NCBI GenBank assembly: GCA_934501535.1
Contig: CAKSUM010000006.1
Location: 52,669-116,668 of the forward strand
Direction of reading: 5' to 3'
DNA: 64,000 nucleotides
Origin: an uncultured Clostridia bacterium
Lineage (GTDB): Bacteria; Bacillota; Clostridia; UBA1381
Under the pieces are notes generated by a model that was not told the DNA's origin, did not search any database, and saw only the letters and a program-made list of their open reading frames with translations. The number at the start of each line of letters is the position of its first letter. Positions within the stretch are counted from its first letter, which is position 1. Positions 1-8,529 of the stretch are shown one piece after another. Position numbers and translations under genes: made by a program.

Positions 1-2
1 CA

Positions 3-512
3 GACGAATCCCTATATAATTCGTTTGCAACTGTCGCAAATTATATTTTGAATAATAAAGCTTCTGCCGCGGAAACTTACGTTTCAGATTACTTTAATAA
101 AAATTCTAATCTATCCTACATACCGCACAAAGTTAATGATGAATTAAGAAAAATCATCACCTCGGAATACAGTGCAGACATTTACGCGGTACTATGTGCT
201 TATGCAATGTTCGGCATGGCAATAAAATATGATATGATAAATAAATATTTAACCGACAAAAAACATCCGAGTTATACAAATGATGATTTACACAATGCAT
301 TTATGTACTATGAAGCCTTATACAATTTAATTCAGTACAAAAATGATGGTGTAAAAGCATACGAAATACTTTCATCAAATGACAACAAGGCTTGCGATAA
401 ATGTAAAAGTATGAATGGTAAACATTTTGATATATCTCAGGCAAAAAAGGGTGAAACATTGCCGCCATTTTGCGCTCATTGTCGATGCACGATATTGCCG
501 GTTATAGAGTAA
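3..512 (+). CDS. Phage minor head / head-morphogenesis protein, C-terminal part (runs off the left edge)
   Basis: The reading frame is open to the left edge of the window, so only the C-terminal part is seen and position 48 (TTG) is not a real start. The end of the protein carries paired cysteines (ACDKCKSMNGK, then PPFCAHCRCT), the pattern found at the C-terminus of phage minor head proteins of the SPP1 gp7 / Mu gpF type, which help assemble the procapsid. The DNA is clearly more A+T rich than the chromosomal genes to the right, as expected for a mobile element. A lone structural gene followed at once by an integrase suggests a decayed or rearranged prophage, though what lies further left is unseen. 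A toxin or other protein that borrowed this C-terminal domain is possible. Confidence 0.55.
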   Translation, partial: DESLYNSFATVANYILNNKASAAETYVSDYFNKNSNLSYIPHKVNDELRKIITSEYSADIYAVLCAYAMFGMAIKYDMINKYLTDKKHPSYTNDDLHNAFMYYEALYNLIQYKNDGVKAYEILSSNDNKACDKCKSMNGKHFDISQAKKGETLPPFCAHCRCTILPVIE

Positions 513-825
513 TAATTATAATGTAATTGATAATTTGGAGATGTGCCGCGAAAAAACAGTAATATAGGCAAGAAATTCAAGTCATTTTTAAGGTGAACAA
601 AATAATAATATATACCTTTCGGCAGAATTTAGGGAAACCATGCCAGCTATTGAATATCAAAAAGGTTTAGAACTTGCTGATTAAATAAAAAAGCCCCCAA
701 CTGCTACCAACAGTCGAGGGCAAAAGATAAATAGTGCATAATGCAATATTCACCACTCAACAATATTGTATCACATGCACTCTTATTTGTCAAACATTAA
801 TTTAAAAAAAAGGAGTGTATTTTTT
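513..825. other. A+T-rich gap inside the integrated element
   Basis: No gene is supported here. A short open stretch ending near 684 (codons from about 592) has no standard start and may be the tail of a decayed phage gene. A hairpin near 691-721 is listed separately. Confidence 0.4.
684..721 (-). terminator. Intrinsic terminator, minus strand
   Basis: On the minus strand an imperfect G+C-rich stem (GCCCTCGACTG with CAGTTGGGGGC) is followed directly by a run of six T. It would stop transcription entering from the right on the minus strand. No minus-strand gene ends here, so it may guard the integrase region against read-through. Confidence 0.5.
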
Positions 826-1881
826 ATGAAACAAAGAAAGGACGGACGATGGTGTAGGTCAGTCAAAATTGATAACAAACGCGTATTTTTTTACAGTTTA
901 GAAAAAACCGAAAAGAAAGCAGCCAAAGATATTGAACGTCAAATGGTTGAATATTCCCAAAAAGAGCAAAAAACAAAATTATTTGAAACGGTTGCTGATA
1001 ACTGGTATGAGGAACACTCAGAAAAGCTATCGTATACAACAGCCGACAAGTACAAACCTCATCTTAAATTTATAAAAGAATATTTTTCCGATATGTACAT
1101 AAACGACATAACCCCTAATGATGTTAAACATATTATTAGTCGGCGTATCAATATGAACTATTCGCAAAAGACAGTACAGCACACCCTTTCGGTCATGAAA
1201 ATGATATTTGAATATGCATGTATTAATCAGTTAATACGCGACAACCCATGCGCATATATAAAGGTTCCGCAAAATCTTCCGAAAACAAAACGTCTGATTC
1301 CAACGAAACAAGACATAGAAACCATTAAATCAAGTATTGATAAACCTTTCGGATTGTTTGCTTACTTTCTGCTTTACACCGGCTTACGTAGAGGCGAGGC
1401 ACTGGCGCTAACTTATAATGATATTGATTTTAAGAAAAAACGTATAAGTATAAATAAATCAGTATATTTTCAAGGGAATAAGCCGTATTTAAAGGAACCG
1501 AAAACGCAGGCGGGAAAGAGAGAGGTTATACTGCTCGATTGTTTAGCTGCGCATTTGCCGCGCAATAAAATAGGACTTGTATTTACTGACAACGGCTCGC
1601 ATCTAATGCAGCACCAATTTTTCAAATATTGGAAAGATTATCAGCACATCACAGGTCTTGACATCACAGCACATCAAATTCGCCACGCATACTGTTCCTA
1701 CATTTTGCATGACATGGGAGTAGATGTGAAAACGGCACAATACTTAATGGGACATGCTGATATATCGACCACACAAAATATTTACACGCAGATTACCACG
1801 GATAATCTAAGGCGAACAGAAGAATTATTGAATATAAAATTATCAAACGCGCAAACGACTAAGAAAAGGGTTGTAATTTGA
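826..1881 (+). CDS. int: Tyrosine recombinase / phage integrase
   Basis: A 351-residue site-specific recombinase that would insert and excise the element at its left. The order is an N-terminal arm-binding segment, a SAM-like core-binding domain (about 45-140) and a C-terminal catalytic domain. Catalytic residues are visible: Arg188 in YTGLRRGE, His283 and Arg286 in HQIRH, His310 in MGH, and Tyr320 near the end. ATG 826 is preferred over the upstream ATG 766 because AAGGAG lies 11-16 bases ahead of it and homology-like sequence begins there. The gene ends about 120 bp from the 3' end of tRNA-Leu on the other strand, the usual arrangement when the tRNA is the attachment site. All active-site residues are present, so it could be functional. 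Confidence 0.93.
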   Translation: MKQRKDGRWCRSVKIDNKRVFFYSLEKTEKKAAKDIERQMVEYSQKEQKTKLFETVADNWYEEHSEKLSYTTADKYKPHLKFIKEYFSDMYINDITPNDVKHIISRRINMNYSQKTVQHTLSVMKMIFEYACINQLIRDNPCAYIKVPQNLPKTKRLIPTKQDIETIKSSIDKPFGLFAYFLLYTGLRRGEALALTYNDIDFKKKRISINKSVYFQGNKPYLKEPKTQAGKREVILLDCLAAHLPRNKIGLVFTDNGSHLMQHQFFKYWKDYQHITGLDITAHQIRHAYCSYILHDMGVDVKTAQYLMGHADISTTQNIYTQITTDNLRRTEELLNIKLSNAQTTKKRVVI

Positions 1882-1954
1882 CACATTTTTGACACCGAAA
1901 TAGCCAAAAATGACCGTAATTGAACGGGAAACAGCAAACTTTCAAAACACGGAA

Positions 1955-1995
1955 AAACCGCATAAACACTGTACTTTCAAGCATTTATGCGGTTT
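1955..1995 (-). terminator. Terminator of tRNA-Leu (minus strand)
   Basis: A 12-bp perfect stem (AAACCGCATAAA at 1955-1966 with TTTATGCGGTTT at 1984-1995) is followed on the minus strand by T-rich sequence. It lies just downstream of tRNA-Leu on that strand and may also stop integrase transcription from the other side. Confidence 0.65.
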
Positions 1996-2002
1996 CCGTC
2001 AT

Positions 2003-2089
2003 TGGTGCCGATGGTGGGGGTCGAACCCACACGGTATCACTACCACGGGATTTTGAGTCCCGCGCGTCTGCCAATTCCACCACATCGGC
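2003..2089 (-). tRNA. tRNA-Leu, anticodon CAA
   Basis: The minus strand folds as a class II tRNA of 87 nt with the 3' CCA encoded. The acceptor stem is GCCGATG with CATCGGC. The anticodon stem CGGGA/TCCCG encloses the loop CTCAAAA, giving anticodon CAA, which reads the leucine codon TTG. A long variable arm is present and the T arm contains GGTTCGACC. The 3' half probably serves as the attachment site for the element at 1-2003, since a tyrosine integrase gene lies immediately beyond it. Confidence 0.95.
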
Positions 2090-2108
2090 TTATTCAAGAC
2101 ATAAGTAT

Positions 2109-2137
2109 ATTATACATCATTTTCCGCGCTTTGTCAA
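2109..2137 (-). promoter_or_regulatory. Sigma-A-type promoter of tRNA-Leu
   Basis: The minus strand reads TTGACA, a 17-base spacer and TATAAT, a perfect consensus that places the transcription start about 10-12 bases before the tRNA 5' end. Confidence 0.85.
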
Positions 2138-2379
2138 TGATTTTTTTCTGTTTTATTTATTTCCCTTTTTTCTCGAGCGTATATTTTCGGTTTTTTTCGA
2201 CTTTTTAACAACTTTTTCTTAACCTCATTGTAACATTGTAACATTTGGCGCACTTTTTTCAAGATTATTTACAAAAATTTCAAAATTAATTTATTCCCCA
2301 AAAACCGCACTGTTATGCGACTTTTCAGATTTTGCAAAAAGAAAATTGTTTCAAAATTGTAAAAATTTATTAAAAATGT
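2138..2379. other. A+T-rich intergenic region with no gene seen
   Basis: Strongly A+T-rich DNA with homopolymer runs and a tandem TGTAACAT near 2229-2246. No coding frame with a ribosome-binding site was found. It separates the tRNA promoter from the peptidase promoter. Confidence 0.5.
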
Positions 2380-2408
2380 TTGACAAATTGTTATTTTTGG
2401 TGTATAAT
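2380..2408 (+). promoter_or_regulatory. Sigma-A-type promoter of the C40 peptidase
   Basis: TTGACA at 2380-2385, a 17-base spacer and TATAAT at 2403-2408 form a perfect consensus. The 5' leader to the ATG at 2449 is about 35 bases and contains AGGAGG at 2437-2442. Confidence 0.88.
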
Positions 2409-2448
2409 ATTTTTGTAACATTTAAGAAATAATTTTAGGAGGATTCCA

Positions 2449-3813
2449 ATGGGGAACTTAAAACACACGATAGCGGCGCTGCTTGCCGTATCGTTAGTGG
2501 GTTCGCTTGCGACCGTCCAGGCACTCAGCCTGTCTGCCGTCCGCGCGAATAAGCTTACTCAGACAATTGAAACAACAACTACCGCACCGGCAGTGCTTAC
2601 CGGCGACGGCGAAGGCGAAACAGCCGATGATACCGCTCCGGCAGCGACAGCAGCCGTATCCGCCGGAGATGACGCATATATTTTAACCGAAGGCGGAAGC
2701 ATCAATTTAAGAGCCGCCGCAGATACAGAAAGCACAATTTTGAACGTCTTGCCCGTCGGCACGCAGGTGAAGGTAATCGACACCGACGAGGATTGGCTCA
2801 AGGTTCAGGCAGGCGAATACACCGGCTACGTAAAAGCCGAGTACGTCAGCACCGACAAGGCTCGCGTTGACAGCGTGATGCTGACAACCACAATGTACCG
2901 CATGGGTACGGCAGACCAAAGCATAAACGTCCGCACCGCAGCAGATGAAAACGCACTCATTCTGTCGCAGGTGGCACAGGGTTCATGGGTAATCATTCTC
3001 GAACAGCCGGCAGAGGGCTGGTACAAGGTGTACTACGGCGACGATTATGACGTAGGCTATGTTTCGGCGGAATACATCACCACAGGTGAGCTGACCGAGC
3101 GCAGTGTTGTAAACAAGGCGAGAAACAACCGCATTGCGGCAATTGCAAAAAATGCAAATATTAAAACTTCCGACGCCGTTGTAGCTGTCAAGCTCATGCC
3201 GGATGACAACAGCGAAACTCTGACAACTCTTGCAAATAACGCAAACTGCAAAATCTTAAGCGGCGGAACGAACTGGACAAAAATCATTGTATCCGCCACA
3301 AACGAAGTCGGATATGTGAAAACCGCGAACGTCGCGACTGTCGAAGAAAAGAAAGCGGAGGTTAAAGCCGCCGTACAGCCCGACAAAAAGAATATAACAA
3401 AGAAGTCGGCAAATGCAGCCGCATCTGCCGCTCCGGCAGCTTCGGGAAACGGCTCAAAGCTCGTTTCGCAGGCGGCAAAATACATTGGTACAAAGTACGT
3501 TTACGGCGGAACATCACCTTCGGGATTTGACTGTTCCGGACTCGTTCAGTATTGCTGCCGTGCACTCGGCGTTTCGGTAAACCGTTCCGCCGCGGCACAG
3601 TTCTCAAACGGAAAAGCCGTATCGCGCAGCGATTTACAGCCCGGAGATTTGGTATTCTTCTCCAGAGGCGGCGGCAGAATCACTCACGTTGTTATCTACG
3701 CCGGAAACGGTCAGGTTATCCATGCACCGCGCACCGGAAGAACGGTTTGCTACCAGTCGCTCAGCTCAATCTGCGGGTACAGCAAATATGTCGGCGCAAG
3801 ACGCGTTATGTAA
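2449..3813 (+). CDS. Secreted SH3-domain C40 (NlpC/P60) cell-wall peptidase
   Basis: A 454-residue exported murein hydrolase, probably a gamma-D-glutamyl-diamino-acid endopeptidase. Residues 1-27 form a signal peptide. Two clear bacterial SH3 domains (about 77-133 and 150-210) and a weaker third (about 235-295) should bind peptidoglycan. A low-complexity Ala/Lys linker leads to the NlpC/P60 domain (about 335-454), with catalytic Cys362 in FDCSGLVQYCC, His413 in RITHVVIY and His425 in VIHA. A consensus promoter upstream and a strong terminator downstream make it a single-gene unit. The substrate bond is inferred from the family. Confidence 0.92.
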   Translation: MGNLKHTIAALLAVSLVGSLATVQALSLSAVRANKLTQTIETTTTAPAVLTGDGEGETADDTAPAATAAVSAGDDAYILTEGGSINLRAAADTESTILNVLPVGTQVKVIDTDEDWLKVQAGEYTGYVKAEYVSTDKARVDSVMLTTTMYRMGTADQSINVRTAADENALILSQVAQGSWVIILEQPAEGWYKVYYGDDYDVGYVSAEYITTGELTERSVVNKARNNRIAAIAKNANIKTSDAVVAVKLMPDDNSETLTTLANNANCKILSGGTNWTKIIVSATNEVGYVKTANVATVEEKKAEVKAAVQPDKKNITKKSANAAASAAPAASGNGSKLVSQAAKYIGTKYVYGGTSPSGFDCSGLVQYCCRALGVSVNRSAAAQFSNGKAVSRSDLQPGDLVFFSRGGGRITHVVIYAGNGQVIHAPRTGRTVCYQSLSSICGYSKYVGARRVM

Positions 3814-3830
3814 CATAAACATATAAACCT

Positions 3831-3865
3831 ACCGCAGCGGAAATCCGCTGCGGTTTTTGTTTTAC
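3831..3865 (+). terminator. Terminator of the C40 peptidase gene
   Basis: A strong stem (ACCGCAGCGG with CCGCTGCGGT) is followed by TTTTTGTTTT, 17 bases past the stop codon. Confidence 0.88.
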
Positions 3866-4106
3866 CGAACTTTTTGTTTTAATGACATTCTGATTTTATA
3901 TTATTAACCGCCGCATTTATTTGTCGCGTGTCCGTCTGTGTCCGCCGGGCACGTCCGCCCATGTGTATGTCCGTGTACATCTGTATCTGCTATCGCCTGT
4001 GTGTATGCCGCAAACGAGCATGCGCATGGGCAGATTATATCACGGCAGCGCACGCATGCCGAGCACACGGAGACATACATCGGCACATCACAGAAAAACC
4101 GCACAT
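3866..4106. other. Intergenic region with purine-pyrimidine-alternating, GT/CG-rich DNA
   Basis: Between two terminators, about 3925-4090 is rich in alternating GTGT, TGTATG and CGCG-like steps. Open frames exist on both strands but have no good ribosome-binding site and low-complexity products, so no gene is called. Confidence 0.4.
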
Positions 4107-4143
4107 TAAAACCGACCGCAGCCAAGCGCCGCAGTCGGTTTTG
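4107..4143 (-). terminator. Terminator of the SLH/YcdB-like gene
   Basis: The minus strand has the stem AAAACCGAC with GTCGGTTTT (4108-4116 and 4134-4142), further paired inside by GC-rich bases and ending in TTTT. It lies 26 bases past the stop codon. Confidence 0.7.
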
Positions 4144-4168
4144 TGAGGAAATATATATTATGGAATTT

Positions 4169-6241
4169 TTACGGAAGAAGGTATTTATACAGCATCTGCA
4201 CGGCTTCCGCACGTGTGATGTAGTCTTTCGGACGAAGTGTGCCGTTGCTGCCGGCTACAACGCCCATTCCGGAAAGAATTGCCGCATATCCGATTTTTTC
4301 GGGCGATATGCTGTCGCCGTCCGCGAAGCTTACGCTGTATATATCCGAAAGCTTTGCCACGCGCTCAAATCCTGCAAGACGAATCATGTATACGCATGCG
4401 TCCTCGCGCGTTACGGGGGAGTTATCCTCCTCGGGCTTTTCAGTCGGCGGAATTATGCCTATCTTTGCCATTGACGATACTATCGCGCTGTTATCATAAT
4501 ACAGGTAATTTCTACCCTTTAAGCCCGCGCCGAAAATTCTCAAAATATCACTCTTTGTGATATTGTCATTCGCTCTGAACTCGGTGCCGCTGAGACGAAT
4601 ACCGATGTCGGAAAGACGTTTTTCCGCTTCCGCATACCACTCGTCGCCGTTAATGTCGGTGTATTCGCCGGGCTGTACCTGCTCCTCCGGCTCGGTCGTC
4701 TTACCCGTGAATGCGTCCACGCTCGCATACGCATTTTTCGGAATATAGCACAGCTCGTACTGCTTGGAATCGGTAAGAATATAAACCTTTTCAAGCGGCG
4801 CAATCTTCAGAATTTCATCATATGCTTTGTTCGCATCGATTACATTCTCGGGGTCGGGGAAGTTTGCGTCCGAATAACATGAGTCATATCCCGTCAGCAT
4901 ATTTTCCTTAACATCGTAGGAAATATCCGCATAATCCTCGCTGTATTTTATGCCGTTTGCCATTCTCGAATAATCAAATCTGACAGTTGAAGAATATGTA
5001 TTTTCGTCCGCAATTTCATACTCTTTCGAGATTTCCGGCTCTACCATAGCGAAAAATTCATTTACCTTTTCGCGTGCTGCGTCTTTCTGCGCATCGGTGA
5101 CGGTGTATTCCTCTTTGTTATTATCGGGGTAGTATGCACCGTAGTTATAGTTATTGACCGACTTGATTTTGCCCGTCTTTGCGTCAACCGTGATACTTGC
5201 CCAGCGGTCCTTATCATCATTGAAATTCAAATTCATGATATACTCGTCATCATCAACCTTGTATATATATGAATGTGTCAGCTTCATGCCCGATGTCATT
5301 TTAAGAACGGATATGCCGCGCAGATTTTTCTCGATTTCCTGTACGGTTTTAAGACCCTTAACGCTGTCAAGCTCTTTTTGTTCCTGTTCGGTAAATCTCG
5401 GTGCGCCTTTGTCCGCAGCTCCTGATGCCGCGTCAGCCAATTCCTGCTTATTCGCAAATTCAATCGGGCCGTCATATTCCATAAGTTCCTTTATTTCGCC
5501 CGTTTCCGCGGAGATGTATCCGCCGTTGATTGAATAAACAAGCCGTGTTTCCTTTGTTTTATTTTCGCCCGTTTTTTCGTAGTCCGTTTCGTAAAGCAGG
5601 CTTATCGGATACGCCTTTTTATAAGCCTCCTCGGGGTTTTCAATTGTTGTTTGCGGAACGATAAACTCGGTATCGTAATTGTAGTCCGAATACATATTGC
5701 GGACCGACATGCCGTCCTGCGTTGCCGTAACGTTGACCGAAACATAGTTGCCGTCTACTTTTGTGCCCTCGTACAGGCGGTCAAACGTGAAATTGTAGTT
5801 TATGCCGTCACCCGAGAAATATCCCTCCGAACCGGAGTTGTCCCATACCAGCTCGGATGTTTCGCCGTATGCGTCGGGGAGCGCTTTCTTTAAAAAATCC
5901 TCGGCAAATTTGAGCGCGTCCTCGCTTGTGTACGGGGTCAGGCGGTTATCCTCATTATCCTTGTAAGACTCTCTGTCCCAGTACGAATAATTGTTAATTC
6001 TGCCGAATTCGTCGCAGTAAACATGCAGGCTCTTGCCGCCGTCCTCTGTCCGCCAGCTGAATGAATATGATGTTTCATCGCCGTCTTTTGTTGTGTTGCT
6101 GTCAAACTCGGTAAGGTCTGCCGGAACGGTCACGCGCGTCTTAACCGCAGCCAGCGCGTCCGACATCGGGTCAGCCGCAGCCGAAACCGGGAGTGACGAA
6201 AGCATCGCCATACACAAAATTGCGCTTAATAGTTTTTTCAT
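4169..6241 (-). CDS. Secreted YcdB/YcdC-like protein with C-terminal S-layer homology repeats
   Basis: A 690-residue exported protein. Residues 1-22 form a signal peptide ending at VSAAA. The middle (about 85-530) contains two PepSY-like YcdB/YcdC units, seen as repeated patterns such as GEIKELMEYD and GKIKSVNNYNYG with many aromatic and acidic residues. The last ~125 residues hold about two SLH repeats (for example WYAEAEKRLSDIGI and YITRAEAVQMLYKYL), which anchor proteins to wall-linked polymers. Its role is unknown; such proteins may be sporulation- or envelope-associated. The N-terminal Met at 6241 is chosen for its signal peptide and upstream GGAAG. It is a single-gene unit with its own terminator. 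Confidence 0.82.
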   Translation of the reverse strand: MKKLLSAILCMAMLSSLPVSAAADPMSDALAAVKTRVTVPADLTEFDSNTTKDGDETSYSFSWRTEDGGKSLHVYCDEFGRINNYSYWDRESYKDNEDNRLTPYTSEDALKFAEDFLKKALPDAYGETSELVWDNSGSEGYFSGDGINYNFTFDRLYEGTKVDGNYVSVNVTATQDGMSVRNMYSDYNYDTEFIVPQTTIENPEEAYKKAYPISLLYETDYEKTGENKTKETRLVYSINGGYISAETGEIKELMEYDGPIEFANKQELADAASGAADKGAPRFTEQEQKELDSVKGLKTVQEIEKNLRGISVLKMTSGMKLTHSYIYKVDDDEYIMNLNFNDDKDRWASITVDAKTGKIKSVNNYNYGAYYPDNNKEEYTVTDAQKDAAREKVNEFFAMVEPEISKEYEIADENTYSSTVRFDYSRMANGIKYSEDYADISYDVKENMLTGYDSCYSDANFPDPENVIDANKAYDEILKIAPLEKVYILTDSKQYELCYIPKNAYASVDAFTGKTTEPEEQVQPGEYTDINGDEWYAEAEKRLSDIGIRLSGTEFRANDNITKSDILRIFGAGLKGRNYLYYDNSAIVSSMAKIGIIPPTEKPEEDNSPVTREDACVYMIRLAGFERVAKLSDIYSVSFADGDSISPEKIGYAAILSGMGVVAGSNGTLRPKDYITRAEAVQMLYKYLLP

Positions 6242-6333
6242 GGTTTAATCTTCCTTTCTTTTTGGTGTTTTCATATATAATACTATGCAGAATATCAAAA
6301 AGCTGCAAAAATTTGTAAATTTTTTTAAAAATT

Positions 6334-6365
6334 CCAAAAAAAACAGCCGCAAAAAATTACGGCTG
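6334..6365 (-). terminator. Terminator overlapping the deoR stop codon
   Basis: On the minus strand CAGCCG pairs with CGGCTG and is followed by eight T. The first arm lies within the last codons and the stop of the regulator gene, so coding sequence and terminator are merged. Confidence 0.85.
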
Positions 6366-7130
6366 CAACGCTTCAATCAGATTTACGTCATTTTTGGCAA
6401 GGCAGCGGCTCCATTCGTCCGCCATTTTCTCATCGGTGATAACCGCGTCGATGCGGCTGAAATCCGCGATAACCGGGACGCCGATTTTGCCGATTTTGGT
6501 GTGGTCGCACAGAAAGATGACCGACTCGGAACAGTCAATCATCGCCTTTTTAATTTCAGCCTCCGCCTCGTTGGACTCGGTCAGACCGCGTGCGATTGTC
6601 ACGCCGCGGCAGGAGAAAAACACCTTGTTCGCAAAATAATTTTCGCGAATGGTTTTCTCCACAATTCTGCCGACGTAGGACATATTTTTCACCATAAGCA
6701 GTCCGCCGGTGGACATAACGCGGATATTTTCGCACGGCGCAAGCTCGTTCACAATTCTCTCGGAATTAGTGATAACGGTCAGGCTTTTTTTGTCCTTGAT
6801 GTTCCGCGCGATATGCAGACACGAGGTGGACGCGTCCAAAAATACCGTTTCGCCGTCCTTAATCAGCTTAGCGGCGCGCTTGCCAATGCGCTGTTTGCCC
6901 TCAAAGTTTATGACCTCGCGGTCGGACAGCGGAATATCGGACAGCGAACCCTCGACAAGGGTTGCGCCGCCGTAGGTACGCACAAGCACGCCCTGTTTTT
7001 CCAGCTTTTCCAAATCGCCGCGAATGGTTTCGGTGGTGACGTCAAACAGCTTTGCCAGCTCCAGAACCATTACGCTTTTATTTTTTTGAATAATTTCTTC
7101 TATTTTATTTCTTCTTTCAACAGCAAGCAT
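6357..7130 (-). CDS. DeoR/GlpR-family transcriptional regulator
   Basis: A 257-residue repressor-type protein. The N-terminal winged helix (about 1-55) contains the family recognition stretch DVTTETIRGDLEKLEKQG, and the remainder is the sugar-phosphate-sensing DeoR C-terminal domain (DASTSCLHIAR, then IFLCDHTKIG). Members usually respond to a phosphorylated sugar and repress catabolic or PTS operons. Here it starts 6 bp after nfnB, so it appears to be the last gene of the nfnA-nfnB-deoR operon. It also lies close to the divergent ptsH-ptsI-crr cluster. Either could be its target. Effector unknown. Confidence 0.88.
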   Translation of the reverse strand: MLAVERRNKIEEIIQKNKSVMVLELAKLFDVTTETIRGDLEKLEKQGVLVRTYGGATLVEGSLSDIPLSDREVINFEGKQRIGKRAAKLIKDGETVFLDASTSCLHIARNIKDKKSLTVITNSERIVNELAPCENIRVMSTGGLLMVKNMSYVGRIVEKTIRENYFANKVFFSCRGVTIARGLTESNEAEAEIKKAMIDCSESVIFLCDHTKIGKIGVPVIADFSRIDAVITDEKMADEWSRCLAKNDVNLIEALQP

Positions 7131-7136
7131 AAAATC

Positions 7137-8528
7137 TTACCCCTTATTCATAATATCCCGGTCAATAGCCTCCGCCGCGGCTTTGCCGGCGCCCATGGCA
7201 AGAATTACCGTCGCTGCACCGGTGACTGCGTCGCCGCCGGCATATACACGCGCGCGCGAGGTAAGTCCCGTTTCGCCGTCTGCGATAATTCCGCCCCATT
7301 TCTGTGTTTCAAGACCGTCGGTTGTGGATTTTATAAGCGGATTGGGGCTTGTTCCGATTGACATGATAACGCAGTCAACATCAATCACGAACTCACTGCC
7401 CTCTTTCGGCTGCGGACGGCGTCTGCCCGATTCGTCCGGCTCGCCCAGCTCCATCTCGACGCATTTTATTCCGCCGACAAATTTATTTTCGTCCGGCAGA
7501 ATTTCCACGGGGTTGGTCAAAAGGCGGAAGATAATGCCCTCCTCCTTTGCGTGCTCAACCTCCTCGCGCCGAGCCGGAAGCTCCTCCTCGCCGCGGCGGT
7601 ACACAATGTATACTTCTTCTGCGCCGAGTCTTTTTGCGCACCGCGCCGCGTCCATCGCGACGTTTCCGCCGCCGACTACCGCGACCCTCTTATTCTGCTT
7701 AATCGGCGTTTTTGAATGTTCCTTGTATGCTTTCATCAGGTTCACGCGCGTCAAAAATTCGTTCGCGGAATACACGCCCTTCAAATTCTCGCCCGGGATA
7801 CCCATAAATCTCGGAAGTCCCGCGCCCGAGCCGATAAATACCGCCTCAAAGCCTTCATCCAAAAGCTCGTCAACCGACAGTACCTTGCCGATGACCATGT
7901 TCGTGCGCACCTCCACGCCCAAATCCCTGAGCGCGTCTATCTCCTTTTGCACGATTGCTTTCGGGAGACGAAATTCCGGAATACCGTAAACCAGCACGCC
8001 GCCGGCTAAATGCAGCGCCTCGAATACGGTGACGCTGTAGCCCTTTTTCGCCAAATCCCCGGCGCACGCAAGCCCCGACGGGCCCGAGCCGATTACCGCG
8101 ACTCTGTGGCCGTTGCTTTCGGGCTTTTTCGGCTTTTCCTGCGAGTGCGCGTTATGCCAATCGGCGACAAACCGCTCCAGTCTGCCTATTCCGACGCTTT
8201 CGCCCTTTATCGCGCGCACGCATTTGCCCTCGCACTGATTTTCCTGCGGACATACTCTGCCGCACACCGCCGGCAATGAGCTTGCCTCGGTTATGATTTC
8301 GTACGCTTTTTCAAAATTTCCCCCGGCGACCTCTTTAATAAATGCCGGGATATGAATTTTTACCGGACAGCCGCCCACGCACGGCATATTCTTGCAGTTA
8401 AGGCAGCGCTGTGCCTCATCTATCGCCGTCTGCTCGGAATATCCGAGCGCAACCTCGTCAAAATTTCCGCTGCGGACTATCGGGTCTTGCGACGGCATCG
8501 GATTTTTTTTCGGTGACATATTAGGCAT
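7137..8528 (-). CDS. nfnB: NfnB-like / GltA-type NADPH-dependent flavoprotein
   Basis: A 463-residue FAD- and Fe-S-containing oxidoreductase of the glutamate-synthase small-subunit family. The N-terminal cysteine-rich region (RCLNCKNMPCVGGCPVKIHIP, then VCPQENQCEGKCV) should bind two [4Fe-4S] clusters. Two Rossmann motifs follow: GSGPSGLACAGDLAKKG for FAD and VVGGGNVAMDAARCAKRLG for NADPH. It is one base from a dihydroorotate-dehydrogenase-electron-transfer-like gene, the pair that makes NfnAB, the ferredoxin-dependent NAD/NADP transhydrogenase. No large GltB subunit is nearby, which favours NfnB over glutamate synthase. The precise function is inferred from the pairing. Confidence 0.87.
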   Translation of the reverse strand: MPNMSPKKNPMPSQDPIVRSGNFDEVALGYSEQTAIDEAQRCLNCKNMPCVGGCPVKIHIPAFIKEVAGGNFEKAYEIITEASSLPAVCGRVCPQENQCEGKCVRAIKGESVGIGRLERFVADWHNAHSQEKPKKPESNGHRVAVIGSGPSGLACAGDLAKKGYSVTVFEALHLAGGVLVYGIPEFRLPKAIVQKEIDALRDLGVEVRTNMVIGKVLSVDELLDEGFEAVFIGSGAGLPRFMGIPGENLKGVYSANEFLTRVNLMKAYKEHSKTPIKQNKRVAVVGGGNVAMDAARCAKRLGAEEVYIVYRRGEEELPARREEVEHAKEEGIIFRLLTNPVEILPDENKFVGGIKCVEMELGEPDESGRRRPQPKEGSEFVIDVDCVIMSIGTSPNPLIKSTTDGLETQKWGGIIADGETGLTSRARVYAGGDAVTGAATVILAMGAGKAAAEAIDRDIMNKG

Positions 8529-8529
8529 G

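Noticed and set aside
513..825. Further prophage genes
   Set aside because: Only a short, start-less open stretch is present; it may be a remnant but cannot be supported as a gene.
1920..2222. Plus-strand open frame across tRNA-Leu
   Set aside because: It lies over the tRNA gene on the opposite strand, a frequent false call.
3904..4212. Minus-strand open frame of 102 codons
   Set aside because: No ribosome site, low-complexity product, and it runs through the terminator of the downstream gene.
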